A program made the position numbers and the translations under genes. This document shows positions 50,521-58,972 of a DNA stretch of 64,000 nt, piece after piece. The notes beneath the pieces were generated by a model that was not told where the DNA came from, ran no database searches, and saw nothing but the letters and a program-made list of their open reading frames with translations. This stretch comes from Halorubrum rutilum (GTDB taxonomy: Archaea; Halobacteriota; Halobacteria; Halobacteriales; Haloferacaceae), in contig NZ_JANHDN010000005.1 in assembly GCF_024494565.1 (NCBI RefSeq), positions 310,001-374,000 on the forward strand, given 5' to 3'. Each line of letters starts with the position of its first letter. Position 1 is the first letter of the stretch.

Positions 50521-51513
50521 ATGGACACGCGCCGCGCGCTGCTCGACGCCCTGGCGGACGGACCGGTCTCGGGTCCGGCGCTCGCCGCGGAGCTCGACGT
50601 CTCGCGGACCGCGGTGTGGAAGGCGGTCGAGGCGCTCCGCGAGGAGGGGTTCGCCGTCGAGTCGACGCCGGACGGCTACGTCGCGCCCGCGGATCCCCCC
50701 TACTGCGCGGCCGGGATCGAGTTCGGGCTCGACGCGCCGTACGCGGTCGAGTACCACGAGAGCCTCCCGTCGACGAACGACCGCGCCCGCGAGCTGGCGG
50801 CCGAGGGCGCCGCCGACGTCGCCGTCGTCGCCGACGAGCAGACCGGCGGTCGCGGGCGGCTGGACCGCGAGTGGGTCGCGCCGAGCGGCGGCGTCTGGCT
50901 CTCGCTCGTCGCGCGGCCGACGGTCCCGCCGGCCCGGGCGCCCCTGTTCACCCTCGTCGCGGCGGTCGCGACGGTCGACGCCTGCCGCGAGGCCGGCGTC
51001 GACGCGCACATCAAGTGGCCGAACGATGTGCTCGTCGGGGGCGACGAGGGAACCGAGAGTGGGACCGGAGACGCGAGCGCGCGCTCCGGACGCGGCGGGC
51101 GCAAGCTCGCGGGAATACTCACGGAGATGGAGGGGGAGGCCGACCGGGTGTCGTGGCTCGTCGTCGGGGTCGGGGTCAACGCGAACCTCGACCCCGAGGC
51201 GCTGCCCGCGGACGCGACCTCGCTGCGTGCCGAGGCCGGCGGCGACGTCGACAGGCGCCGGTTCGCGGCGACGCTCCTCGAACGGTTCGCGTCGCTCGCG
51301 GGGGCGGTTGACGAGCCCGACCGGATCCTCTCGGCGTGGCGCGACCGGGCGAGCACGCTCGGGCGGCGGGTGCGGGTGGAGACGCCGACCGGGTCCGTGA
51401 CCGGGACCGCTGTCGACGTCGAGTCCCCGGGCGCGCTCGTGATCGACACCGGCGAGGGGACGCGACGGGTCCACGCGGGCGACTGCGAGCACCTCCGCGA
51501 CGCCGGGGACTGA
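50521..51513 (+). CDS. birA: Biotin-protein ligase with N-terminal winged helix (BirA)
   Basis: A 330-residue bifunctional protein. Residues 1-60 form a winged helix (ALLDALADGPVSGPALAAELDVSRTAVWKAVEALREEG), which in BirA represses biotin genes. The ligase domain activates biotin and attaches it to a biotin carrier. It shows STNDRAREL, the glycine-rich biotin loop GGRGRLDREW near residue 109, IKWPNDVLVGG near 164 with an Asp/Ser-rich insert after it, GRKLAGILTEM, and GVGVNAN. A C-terminal SH3-like domain (GRRVRVETPTGSVTGTAVDVESPGALVIDT) is present. The full two-domain structure suggests repressor activity. No biotin biosynthesis genes are in the window. Confidence 0.95.
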   Translation: MDTRRALLDALADGPVSGPALAAELDVSRTAVWKAVEALREEGFAVESTPDGYVAPADPPYCAAGIEFGLDAPYAVEYHESLPSTNDRARELAAEGAADVAVVADEQTGGRGRLDREWVAPSGGVWLSLVARPTVPPARAPLFTLVAAVATVDACREAGVDAHIKWPNDVLVGGDEGTESGTGDASARSGRGGRKLAGILTEMEGEADRVSWLVVGVGVNANLDPEALPADATSLRAEAGGDVDRRRFAATLLERFASLAGAVDEPDRILSAWRDRASTLGRRVRVETPTGSVTGTAVDVESPGALVIDTGEGTRRVHAGDCEHLRDAGD

Positions 51514-51522
51514 CCCCGCGGA

Positions 51523-52080
51523 CTACGTCCGCCCCGACGCTCCCGACTCGGTTTCGTCTGCCGGCTCCCCGTCGGTCGCCGCCCCTTCGTCGGTCGTCCC
51601 CTCGCTCGCGCCCTCTGCGACGCCCGGCTCGGAGGGGACGTCGCCGTCGATCCGGACCGTCAGGACGGGCACGGCCGACCCCCGGACGACCTTCTCGGCG
51701 ACGCTCCCGAGGAGGAGGCGGTCGATCCCGCCGCGACCGTGGGTCCCCATCACGACGAGGTCGAAGTCGTTGCCCTCGGCGTATCGGACGATCTCCCGGC
51801 TCGGCGACCCCTCGACGACCGCCGTCTCCACGTCGACGTCGGTCCCCGCCGCGAGCTCCTCGACCGCGCCTACGGCCTCGTCGGCGTCGCCTCGCAGGAG
51901 CTCGCCGACCCCCTCCCACGAGGCCTCCATCGGCATCCCCGCGTACCGCGCCGAGTCGACCACGTGGATCGCGTGGACCGTCGCGTCGTGGACCGCGGCG
52001 AGGTCCACGGCGTGCGCGACCGCTCGCTCCCCCTCGGCGGACCCGTCGGTCGGAACCAGGATTCGGTCGTATAGTGACAT
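51523..52080 (-). CDS. Universal stress protein (UspA family), second copy
   Basis: A 185-residue UspA protein with a normal fold over residues 1-145 and a 40-residue acidic disordered tail. It begins ILVPTDGSAEGERAVAHAVDLAA and has the ATP signature VVMGTHGRGGIDRLLLGSVAEKVV (Gly-2-Gly-9-Gly-Ser). The tail distinguishes it from the copy at 23.4 kb. It is convergent with birA at 9 bases. The neighbour NarK lies 134 bases upstream on the same strand and is probably transcribed separately. Confidence 0.93.
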   Translation of the reverse strand: MSLYDRILVPTDGSAEGERAVAHAVDLAAVHDATVHAIHVVDSARYAGMPMEASWEGVGELLRGDADEAVGAVEELAAGTDVDVETAVVEGSPSREIVRYAEGNDFDLVVMGTHGRGGIDRLLLGSVAEKVVRGSAVPVLTVRIDGDVPSEPGVAEGASEGTTDEGAATDGEPADETESGASGRT

Positions 52081-52214
52081 GTGATCACACAGTACGTGAT
52101 TTCGCCGACGGGCTTACGCTTTGCCCCGACCCCGCGAGGCGGTCTCGGGGCGAATCCGGACCGGTTCGGACCCGCTTCGTCCCTCGTTTGTCCCCACAGA
52201 ATCGTCACCGACCG

Positions 52215-53540
52215 TCAGTCGTCGCCGGGCGTGACCGACCCCGTCTCCGGACCGGCGTCGGTGAGTCCGGCGGTGTTCGCGACCGTCGCGATCTCGGGGC
52301 GGAACACCCACGCCGCGAGCAGGACGATCGGGACCATCGTGGCGGCCGTTATCGAGTACCCCACGTGGAGGTTGGCGAGCCACGGCGCGGAGTAGATCAG
52401 CGGGTAGACGATCCCGCCGACGGTGCCGACGCCGCCGACGACCCCGGCCACGGCGCCGGAGCTGTCCGGGAACATCGCCGGCACCTGTGCGAAGATCGCC
52501 CCCTCGGCCCACGCACAGCCCGCGCCGACGAGGAACCCGACTATCACGGCGTTCATCACGACGCCGGAGAGCCCGGCGAGCGTCATCGCGACCATCGTCA
52601 CCACGATGAAACAGAGCCCGAGGAACGTCCACTGCTCGCGGTAGTGGCCCTCGAACACCGGGAGGATGTTCGTCTCCGTGCGGGCGAGCACGTCGCTGAT
52701 GTACCCGCCGAACGGGCGGAGCAGCCCGGCCGCCACGGAGAACGTCGCCGCGAAGGTACTGGCGAGCACGAGGTTCTGCGTGTCGAACCCCTCGCGGTAG
52801 TAGGTGGCCAGCCAGCCGTTCATCGACAGCTCCAGTCCGAACGACATGACGTAGGCGGCCGCGAGCACGACCGTCCCGTATCGGGTGGCCGTGTGGAGCC
52901 AGCCCCGCAGCGTCGCGTTCTCCCTGGTCGCCTGCCGCTTCTCGTCGCTCTTCGCGGCCTCGCCGAAGACGAGGTAGACGCCCGCGAGGAGGATGGAGAC
53001 GATCCCGGTGTAGAAGAAGGCGGCCCGCCAGTTGGTCTGGAACAGCGGGCCGCTCCAGTCGGCGCCGAACACTCGCGGGAGCACGAGCGCGCCGCCCGCC
53101 GCTCCGGCGTTGCCGACGCCGGCGTAGATCCCCTCGGCCAGTCCGAGGTTCTCCTCCTCGAACCACTCGGCGACGTGCTGGATGCCGATGACGAACGTGA
53201 TCCCCGCCGTGGCGACGATCAGCCGCGTCGCGAAGAACACGCCGTATCCCTGCGCGAACGCGCTGGCGATGGAGAACACGCCGACGTACGCGAGCACGAT
53301 GGAGAAGATGACCGGCGCGCCGAACCGGTCGGAGAGCCACCCGGTGAGGATGCGACCGAACGGCGCCATCCAGATCGCCGAGCTGGCGAGGATACCGATC
53401 TCGGCCGTCGTGAGGGAGAACTCCTCGGCCATCCCGCCCGTGAACGGCGCGAACGAGAACCAGATCAGAAACGAGAAGTTGAATCCGACGGTCGCCAGGA
53501 GCAGCGTCCGGTACTTCGTCATCCGGATCGGACTCTTCAC
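52215..53540 (-). CDS. NarK-type nitrate/nitrite transporter (MFS)
   Basis: A 441-residue major facilitator with twelve membrane helices. The nitrate/nitrite porter signatures are visible in helix 5 ([20 protein letters not shown]) and in helix 11 ([18 protein letters not shown]), plus the MFS loop motif [13 protein letters not shown]. It should take up nitrate or exchange nitrate and nitrite. No nitrate or nitrite reductase lies nearby. The GTG start at 53540 overlaps the stop of a 33-codon ORF by four bases (GTGA), so translation may be coupled; ATG at 53522 is an alternative. A promoter box lies ahead of that small ORF, not directly before narK. Confidence 0.9.
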   Translation of the reverse strand: MKSPIRMTKYRTLLLATVGFNFSFLIWFSFAPFTGGMAEEFSLTTAEIGILASSAIWMAPFGRILTGWLSDRFGAPVIFSIVLAYVGVFSIASAFAQGYGVFFATRLIVATAGITFVIGIQHVAEWFEEENLGLAEGIYAGVGNAGAAGGALVLPRVFGADWSGPLFQTNWRAAFFYTGIVSILLAGVYLVFGEAAKSDEKRQATRENATLRGWLHTATRYGTVVLAAAYVMSFGLELSMNGWLATYYREGFDTQNLVLASTFAATFSVAAGLLRPFGGYISDVLARTETNILPVFEGHYREQWTFLGLCFIVVTMVAMTLAGLSGVVMNAVIVGFLVGAGCAWAEGAIFAQVPAMFPDSSGAVAGVVGGVGTVGGIVYPLIYSAPWLANLHVGYSITAATMVPIVLLAAWVFRPEIATVANTAGLTDAGPETGSVTPGDD

Positions 53541-53638
53541 GCGCCGGTCACCTCGAAGTCGGCCGCGAGGGCGGTCGGATCGCTGCGAACGGAGACGGTA
53601 CGCGCCTGCGTGTTTCCGGTAAACATCTGGTCGAACAT
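53537..53638 (-). CDS. 33-residue micro-ORF coupled to narK
   Basis: A 33-residue open frame, [20 protein letters not shown] and 13 more residues, starting 10-12 bases after the expected transcription start. Its stop overlaps the GTG of narK by four bases. It is too short for a known domain, and I recognise no relative. The peptide is neither hydrophobic nor very basic. The frame is supported by position, promoter and GTGA coupling, not by homology. It could be a small protein, a leader that couples translation of narK, or a remnant of a larger gene. Confidence 0.5.
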   Translation of the reverse strand: MFDQMFTGNTQARTVSVRSDPTALAADFEVTGA

Positions 53639-54050
53639 GGCTTCTTTCACGTCTCATAGGCACACTCGGGCGTTTAATAAGGAAATCGGTGAGTGTACAC
53701 ACGATAATACGGCATTTCGTTAGTCGTTTCGCGAACGCAGTTCGGCGCCGAGTAGTATTCCTGCTATGAAAATCGAATTTAAAACACCGGGTCGAATAAC
53801 GGATAGAAATTTACACTCGCTACTACTGAGGCCGACTTAGTGTAGTTATTTACCGTGATATAGCCGCCTCGTGGCCTGAGACGGCGGATGCGCCGGAGTC
53901 TACCGACTTTCGAAACGTCCACCGGCGGATCGAACGCTCCCGAAGGGGGCCGCGATCGCTCTCGCAGCCGCGCGGGCCGCGCCGGCCGCACCGGGCGCAC
54001 CGGCCACGCCGGAGCGCGCGTTTAAGCCCCCGGCGCGCTAACGTGGTGGC
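53639..54050. promoter_or_regulatory. A/T-rich intergenic region upstream of narK
   Basis: 412 bases without a supported gene. Facing narK: a TTATTAAAC box (53672-53680 on the plus strand as GTTTAATAA), about 38 bases before the micro-ORF, and a GTGTACAC palindrome at 53693-53700 just upstream of it. Another A/T-rich stretch runs 53763-53865. Facing the next gene: CGTTTAAGCC at 54019-54027, 28 bases before its ATG. Confidence 0.5.
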
Positions 54051-54308
54051 ATGACTCACGAAGTGCACCTGTCACGCGTCGAAGGCGAACTCCGCGAGCG
54101 GTCGTACCCGACGAGCCGCGAGACGCTCGTCGACGAGTGCGCCGGAACGACCGTGCTGTTCGCCGACGGCGACGCCGACCTCGGCGACCTCGTCGCCGAG
54201 ATCGACCAACCGCGGTTCGAGAGCGCCGAAGACGCGTTCACCGCGCTGCAGAACGTCCTCCCCGTCGAGGCGGTCGGGGAGCCCGGCCAGTCCGACGGCG
54301 ACGCCTGA
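54051..54308 (+). CDS. Small haloarchaeal protein (DUF5789-like)
   Basis: An 85-residue acidic protein of a haloarchaea-only family, probably DUF5789. The pattern LSRVEGELRERSYPTSRETLVDECAGTTVLFADGDADLGDLVAEI, then FESAEDAFTALQNVLPVEAVGEPGQSDG, is typical. It looks like a compact helical domain with a strand pair. No function is known. The start is supported by a TATA-like box about 28 bases upstream. It lies 120 bases before ychF in the same direction and could share regulation with it, which is inference. Confidence 0.83.
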   Translation: MTHEVHLSRVEGELRERSYPTSRETLVDECAGTTVLFADGDADLGDLVAEIDQPRFESAEDAFTALQNVLPVEAVGEPGQSDGDA

Positions 54309-54428
54309 TCGGACCCGTCGGTCGCGTCGGATCCGTCGCCGTCGGTCACGCCCGCCGTCCGCGTCACCCGTACACACGTCACGGAGCGTCTCGCATCGCT
54401 TTTCACCGCGGGTCGCGCACTGGCGGTA

Positions 54429-55631
54429 ATGAGCTATCGGATCGGCCTCGTCGGCAAGCCCTCGGTGGGGAAGTCGACGTTCTTCAACGCCGCGACGATG
54501 AACGACGTGCCCGAGGGTGCGTACCCGTTCACCACGATCGACCCGACCGTCGGCGAGGCGTACGTCCGCGTCGACTGCGCCGCCCCCGAGTTCGGCGAGA
54601 CCTGTACGCCGAGCGTGGGGGTCTGCCGCGAGGGGACGCGGTTCGTCCCCGTGAAGCTCGTCGACGTGGCCGGGCTCGTCCCGGGCGCCCACGAGGGCCG
54701 CGGGCTCGGGAACCAGTTCCTCACCGACCTCAACGAGACCGACGTGCTGATCCACGTCGTCGACTTCTCCGGGAAGACGGACATCGAGGGCGAGGCGACC
54801 GAGGGCCACGACCCGCGCGAGGACATCGACTTCCTGGAGGAGGAGCTGGACGCGTGGTACCTCGACGTGTTGGAGAAAGGACTGGAGAAGTTCGAGACGC
54901 GCTACCACGGTGCGGACGCCGCGATCGAGGCGGAGCTCGCCGACCAGATGTCCGCGTTCGGCATCGACAAGGACCGGATGAAGCGGGTGATCCTCGCCGA
55001 GGGGTTAGAGCTCGACCCGGAGACGTGGGACGAGACCGACAAGACCGACCTCGCCCGCGAGATCCGCAAGCGGACGAAGCCGATGGTCGTCGCCGCCAAC
55101 AAGATGGACACGCCCGAGGCGCAGGCGAACTGGGAGGAGATCACGGCCGACCCGGACTACGACCACCTCTCGTTCGTCCCCGCGAGCGCCCACGCGGAGA
55201 AGGCCCTCAAAACCGCGGACGAGGCGGGCGTCGTCGACTACGCGCCCGGCGAGCGCGACTTCGACGTCGTCGGCGACGTCTCCGGCGAGCAGGAAGCGGG
55301 CCTCGACAAGATCGCCGAGTTCGTCGCCGAGTACGAGGGTACTGGGGTTCAGGGCGCGCTCGAAGCCGCCGTCTTCGACGTGCTCGGCTGTATCGCGGTC
55401 TTCCCCGGTTCCGCGAACGGGAGTAAAGACGAGAAGGGCGTCTTCCGCGACTGCTTCGTCCTCCCCGAGGGGTCGACGACGGAGGACTTCGCGTACCACA
55501 TCCACTCGGACATCGGCGAGGGGCTGCTCCACGGCACCGACTGTCGGAGCGGGCGCCAGGTCGGGGCCGACCGCGAGCTCTCCCACCGCGACGTGATCGA
55601 GCTCGTCTCCACGAAGCAGGCTGCGCCGTAG
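54429..55631 (+). CDS. ychF: Obg-family GTPase/ATPase YchF
   Basis: A 400-residue ribosome-associated P-loop nucleotidase. G1 is GKPSVGKST at residues 9-17, G2 the GAYPFTTIDPTVG stretch, G3 DVAGLVPGAHEG, and the G4 position is NKMD. The coiled-coil middle runs about residues 130-200, and the C-terminal TGS domain includes DCFVLPEGSTTEDFAYHIHSDIGEGLLHGTD. YchF proteins of this type prefer ATP over GTP and affect translation and stress. Length is close to the archaeal usual. It is followed by ptsH after 79 bases in the same direction. Confidence 0.95.
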   Translation: MSYRIGLVGKPSVGKSTFFNAATMNDVPEGAYPFTTIDPTVGEAYVRVDCAAPEFGETCTPSVGVCREGTRFVPVKLVDVAGLVPGAHEGRGLGNQFLTDLNETDVLIHVVDFSGKTDIEGEATEGHDPREDIDFLEEELDAWYLDVLEKGLEKFETRYHGADAAIEAELADQMSAFGIDKDRMKRVILAEGLELDPETWDETDKTDLAREIRKRTKPMVVAANKMDTPEAQANWEEITADPDYDHLSFVPASAHAEKALKTADEAGVVDYAPGERDFDVVGDVSGEQEAGLDKIAEFVAEYEGTGVQGALEAAVFDVLGCIAVFPGSANGSKDEKGVFRDCFVLPEGSTTEDFAYHIHSDIGEGLLHGTDCRSGRQVGADRELSHRDVIELVSTKQAAP

Positions 55632-55710
55632 CCGCCCCGAACGCGACGCCGGCCCGGCGACCGCCGTGAACTCCGATCAGCTATTACCCGCCGGGGTCCA
55701 ACCCGACCCC

Positions 55711-56028
55711 ATGGAACGGACCGTCACGGTCGAACCCGAGGCCGGGCTCCACGCGCGCCCCGCCTCGAAGCTGGTACAGACGGCGAACCGATTCGACGCC
55801 GACGTGTCGATCGGCCGCGCCGACGACGGCGACGACGGCCTCGTCCGTGCCGACAGCATGCTCTCCGTCAGCGGGCTCAACGTCGAGCACGGCGAGTCGG
55901 TCCGCGTGGTCGCCGAGGGCCCCGACGCCGAGGCGGCGCTGGACGCGGTCTGCGACCTGCTCGCGAGTCCGGTCGAGGGGGAATCCGAGGCCGGAGGGAG
56001 CGGCGGCGACGCCGGGGACGCGCCGTGA
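55711..56028 (+). CDS. ptsH: Phosphocarrier protein HPr
   Basis: A 105-residue HPr that receives phosphate from EI on His14 (EAGLHARPAS) and passes it to EII-type proteins. The second conserved stretch near residues 48-58 (ADSMLSVSGLNVEHGE) differs slightly from bacterial HPr, where a regulatory serine lies, but a serine is present. The last 20 residues are a Gly/Glu-rich tail. Its stop overlaps the GTG of EI by four bases. With DhaM at 57.8 kb as the only visible acceptor, it likely serves dihydroxyacetone phosphorylation. ATG at 55711 was chosen at the fold start. Confidence 0.92.
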   Translation: MERTVTVEPEAGLHARPASKLVQTANRFDADVSIGRADDGDDGLVRADSMLSVSGLNVEHGESVRVVAEGPDAEAALDAVCDLLASPVEGESEAGGSGGDAGDAP

Positions 56029-57752
56029 GGACGCTCGACGGCGTCGGCAGCACGCCGCGCTCTGGCGTCGGCGCGGCGCGCTGGTACCGGCCGGACGCCG
56101 ACCTGACGCTCCCCGACCGCCCCGACCCGGCCGCGGTCGACGCCGAGGCGGAACTGGAGCGGTACGATTCGGCCCGGGACGCCGCCCGGGAGGCCCTGCG
56201 CGACGCCCGCGACCGGACGGCCGAGCGCGTCGGGGAGGAAGAGGCGGCGGTGTTCGAGGCCCACGAGGGGTTCCTCGACGACCCGACGATAGTCGAGGAC
56301 GTCGAGGCCGAGATCCGCGACGGGACCCCCGCGGCGCACGCCGTCGCGGACCGGTTCGACGAGGCGGTCGCGCAGTTCGAGGGGATGGAGGGGCGGATGG
56401 CCGAGCGCGCCGACGACCTGCGCGACGTGCGCGACCGGCTGCTCCGCGCGCTCCTCGACGCCGAGGGAGACGGACCGACCGGCGCCGCGGACCTCGCCGC
56501 GCTCCCCGAGGGCACGGTCCTGCTGGCGGAGCGGCTCACGCCGAGCGACACCGCCGCGCTCGACCCCGGGGCGGTCGCGGGAATCGCGACCGTCGAGGGC
56601 GGCCGCACCTCCCACGCCGCGATCATCGCGCGGTCGCTCGCGATCCCCGCGGTCGTCGGCGTCGGCGAGGCGCTCGAATCGGTCGCGGACGGGGAGACCG
56701 TCCTCGTCGACGGCGAGGCCGGCGAGGTCGTCGTCGACCCGGACGGGGCGCGCCGCGAAGCGGCGCGGGAGGCGGGCCCGGACGCGATCCGAGGGCGCGT
56801 CGAGACGGCCGACGGCCGGCCGGTCGAGGTCGCGGCCAACGTCGGCGGCGAGGCCGAGCTGGGGCCGGCCGCCGAGCGCGGCGCCGACGGCGTCGGGCTG
56901 TTCCGCACGGAGTTCCTCTTCGTCGATCGCGAGTCGCCGCCGACCGAGGACGAGCAGTACGAGGCGGTCGCGGCCGCGCTGTCGGCGTTCGACGACCCGG
57001 ACGACCGCGTCGTCGTACGCACCCTCGACGTCGGCGGCGACAAGCCGGTTCCCTACCTGGACCTCCCCGACGAGCCGAACCCGTTCCTCGGGCGGCGCGG
57101 GATCCGGCTGTCGCTCGACGAGCACGCGGACCTCTTCGAGACGCAGCTCCGGGCGCTGCTCCGCGCCGCGGCGACCGAGGCGGGCGACGGGCTCGCCGTG
57201 ATGTTCCCCCTCGTGACGCGGGTCGAGGAGGTCGAGCGCGCGGTCGCGACCGTCGAGTCGGTCGCCGACGACCTCGCGAGCGAGGGCGTCGACCACGCGG
57301 TCCCGGAGCTGGGCGCGATGGTGGAGACGCCGGCGGCGGCGTTCCTCGCCGACGCGCTCGCGGAGCGGCTGGACTTCCTGAGCGTCGGGACGAACGACCT
57401 CGCTCAGTACGTGATGGCGGCCGACCGCGGCAGCGACGCCGTCGCGGAGTACCACGACCCGCTCCACCCGGCGGTGCTGCGTGCTCTCGACCGCACGACG
57501 GCGGCCGCCGAGGGGAGCGACGCCTGGGTCGGGATCTGCGGCGAGATGGCCGGCGACCCGGCGCTGACGGAGCTGCTCGTCGGGCTCGGCTTCGACGAGC
57601 TCAGCATGAGCGCCGTGACGGCGCCCGAGGTGAAGGCGCGGGTGCGCGAGGTCGACGCCGACGCCGCGGCGTCCCTCGCGAGCGACGCGCTCGCCTGCGA
57701 GACGCGCCGCGAGGTCCTCGACGTGCTGGGGCTCGACGACCGCGGGCCGTAG
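56025..57752 (+). CDS. ptsI: Phosphoenolpyruvate-protein phosphotransferase (enzyme I)
   Basis: Autophosphorylates with PEP and passes phosphate to HPr. The 575-residue length is normal. The phosphorylated histidine is His197 in GGRTSHAAIIARSLAIPAVVG. The PEP-binding barrel has the patterns ADGVGLFRTEFLFVDRESPPTEDEQYE, VVVRTLDVGGDKPVPYL, NPFLGRRGIRLSL, MVETPAAAFLADALAERLDFLSVGTNDLAQYVMAADRG and the active-site cysteine in VGICGEMAGDP. The GTG start lies in a GTGA overlap with the HPr stop, indicating translational coupling. It converges with the dhaKLM operon, the presumed endpoint of the phosphate. Confidence 0.96.
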   Translation: MRTLDGVGSTPRSGVGAARWYRPDADLTLPDRPDPAAVDAEAELERYDSARDAAREALRDARDRTAERVGEEEAAVFEAHEGFLDDPTIVEDVEAEIRDGTPAAHAVADRFDEAVAQFEGMEGRMAERADDLRDVRDRLLRALLDAEGDGPTGAADLAALPEGTVLLAERLTPSDTAALDPGAVAGIATVEGGRTSHAAIIARSLAIPAVVGVGEALESVADGETVLVDGEAGEVVVDPDGARREAAREAGPDAIRGRVETADGRPVEVAANVGGEAELGPAAERGADGVGLFRTEFLFVDRESPPTEDEQYEAVAAALSAFDDPDDRVVVRTLDVGGDKPVPYLDLPDEPNPFLGRRGIRLSLDEHADLFETQLRALLRAAATEAGDGLAVMFPLVTRVEEVERAVATVESVADDLASEGVDHAVPELGAMVETPAAAFLADALAERLDFLSVGTNDLAQYVMAADRGSDAVAEYHDPLHPAVLRALDRTTAAAEGSDAWVGICGEMAGDPALTELLVGLGFDELSMSAVTAPEVKARVREVDADAAASLASDALACETRREVLDVLGLDDRGP

Positions 57753-57785
57753 CCCGAACCGAGAGGAGAGAGGGACGGCCCCGCC

Positions 57786-58193
57786 TCAGAGCTTCTCGAC
57801 GTCGCGCGCCGCCTCCGCCTGCTCGCGGACGGACGCTATCGTGGCCGACGGGTCGGTGGCCGCGACCGCCGCGTTGACCGCGCCCTCGAGGACGGGGGCG
57901 TCGGCGATGACCGCCTCGGCGTCGCTCAGTTCGACGGCGACGTCCGCGTTCATCACCGCGCTGCCGAGGTCGACGAGGACGACGACGCCGTCGGACTCCT
58001 CTCCCCCGGCTTCGCCGCCCGCGCCGGCCGCCGCGTCGATGGCGTCCTCGATCGCGTCCGGGACGGTGCCGATCCCGCCGTTCCCGTCGCCGCCGACCGG
58101 CTCGATCCGGGTGTCGCCGGCCATCTCGGCGGCGATCTCCGCGATCCCCTCGGCGGCGCGCTCGCTGTGCGAGACGACGACGATCCCGACCAT
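57786..58193 (-). CDS. dhaM: DhaM, phosphoryl carrier of dihydroxyacetone kinase
   Basis: A 135-residue EIIA-Man-like domain that takes phosphate from HPr on His9 (VGIVVVSHSERAAEG) and rephosphorylates ADP bound to DhaL. The central VVVLVDLGSAVMNADVAVEL is the family pattern, and PVLEGAVNAAVAAT closes the fold. It has only the EIIA domain, not the longer form fused to HPr and EI. Its start shares one base with the DhaL stop. HPr and EI are encoded just across the convergent junction, 34 bases away, so the relay is complete here. Confidence 0.95.
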   Translation of the reverse strand: MVGIVVVSHSERAAEGIAEIAAEMAGDTRIEPVGGDGNGGIGTVPDAIEDAIDAAAGAGGEAGGEESDGVVVLVDLGSAVMNADVAVELSDAEAVIADAPVLEGAVNAAVAATDPSATIASVREQAEAARDVEKL

Positions 58194-58972
58194 CAGTCGC
58201 CCTCCAAGTCGGCCCCTCCGGCGGGGCCGTCCTCCGCGGCCTCGTCAGGATCGTCGTCCGGGATCGTCGGTGACGCGGCGTCCGTCTCGGGGACGTCGAC
58301 GCCGAGCCGGTCGGCGGCGACGACGAGCAGCTCTTCGAGGATGAACAGCGCGCTCGTCGCCCCCGGGTCCTGGTGGCCGACCGAGCGCCAGCCGAGGTAG
58401 GAGGCCCGGCCCTTTCGGGCGCGGATCGGGACGGTGAACGCCACGCCGCGCTCGGCGGCGGCGACCGCCTTCGCCAGCGCCTCGATCGGCGGGAGGTCGT
58501 CGACCTCGATCGACTTCTTGAAGGTGTGGACCGCGGGCGTCAGCGCGTCCACCACCGTCTGGTCGCCGACGCGCGCGTCGCCCCGGTCCTCGACCTTCTC
58601 TAGGTACGTCTCCGCGAACGCGACCGCGCTCTCGGGGGTGATCCCGTCGCCGAGCTCGCCCGCCGCGAACACGAGCGACCCGCCGAACAGCGGGCCTGAG
58701 GCGCCGCCGACCTCCCCCATCAGCGTCTTGCCGACCGTCTTCGCGACGGTCTCCGGGTCGGGGTCGTCGAGGTCGCGCGCGGCGTCGGCGGCCGCGGCCC
58801 AGCCGCGCGCCATGTTCCCGCCGTGGTCGGCGTCGCCGATGGCGGAGTCCAGCTGGGTCAGGTGGTCGCGCTCGTCCTCGATGCGCTCGGCGACCGCCTC
58901 GACCGCCGCGACGACCGCCGCGCCGTCGTCGGTCGCCGGGTCGTCTCCGGTCGCAGCGCCGTCGTCGCTCAT
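58193..58972 (-). CDS. dhaL: DhaL, ADP-binding subunit of dihydroxyacetone kinase
   Basis: A 259-residue protein that carries ADP/ATP and moves phosphate to dihydroxyacetone bound on DhaK. The Mg/nucleotide motif is LDSAIGDADHGGNMARG, and later motifs are GGASGPLFGGSLVFAAG, DQTVVDALTPAV and ARKGRASYLGWRSVGHQDPGATS. Both ends are extended by acidic disordered segments (about 20 and 45 residues), a haloarchaeal feature. It overlaps DhaK by four bases (ATGA) and DhaM by one. Three genes in tight order support one operon. Confidence 0.95.
   Translation of the reverse strand: MSDDGAATGDDPATDDGAAVVAAVEAVAERIEDERDHLTQLDSAIGDADHGGNMARGWAAAADAARDLDDPDPETVAKTVGKTLMGEVGGASGPLFGGSLVFAAGELGDGITPESAVAFAETYLEKVEDRGDARVGDQTVVDALTPAVHTFKKSIEVDDLPPIEALAKAVAAAERGVAFTVPIRARKGRASYLGWRSVGHQDPGATSALFILEELLVVAADRLGVDVPETDAASPTIPDDDPDEAAEDGPAGGADLEGD

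Noticed and set aside
53779..54000. A 73-codon minus-strand frame in the narK upstream gap
   Set aside because: It mixes A/T-rich and Arg/Pro-rich parts, has no promoter, and crosses regulatory sequence.
55677..57467. Long minus-strand frame across ptsH-ptsI
   Set aside because: Shadow of clearly identified PTS genes.
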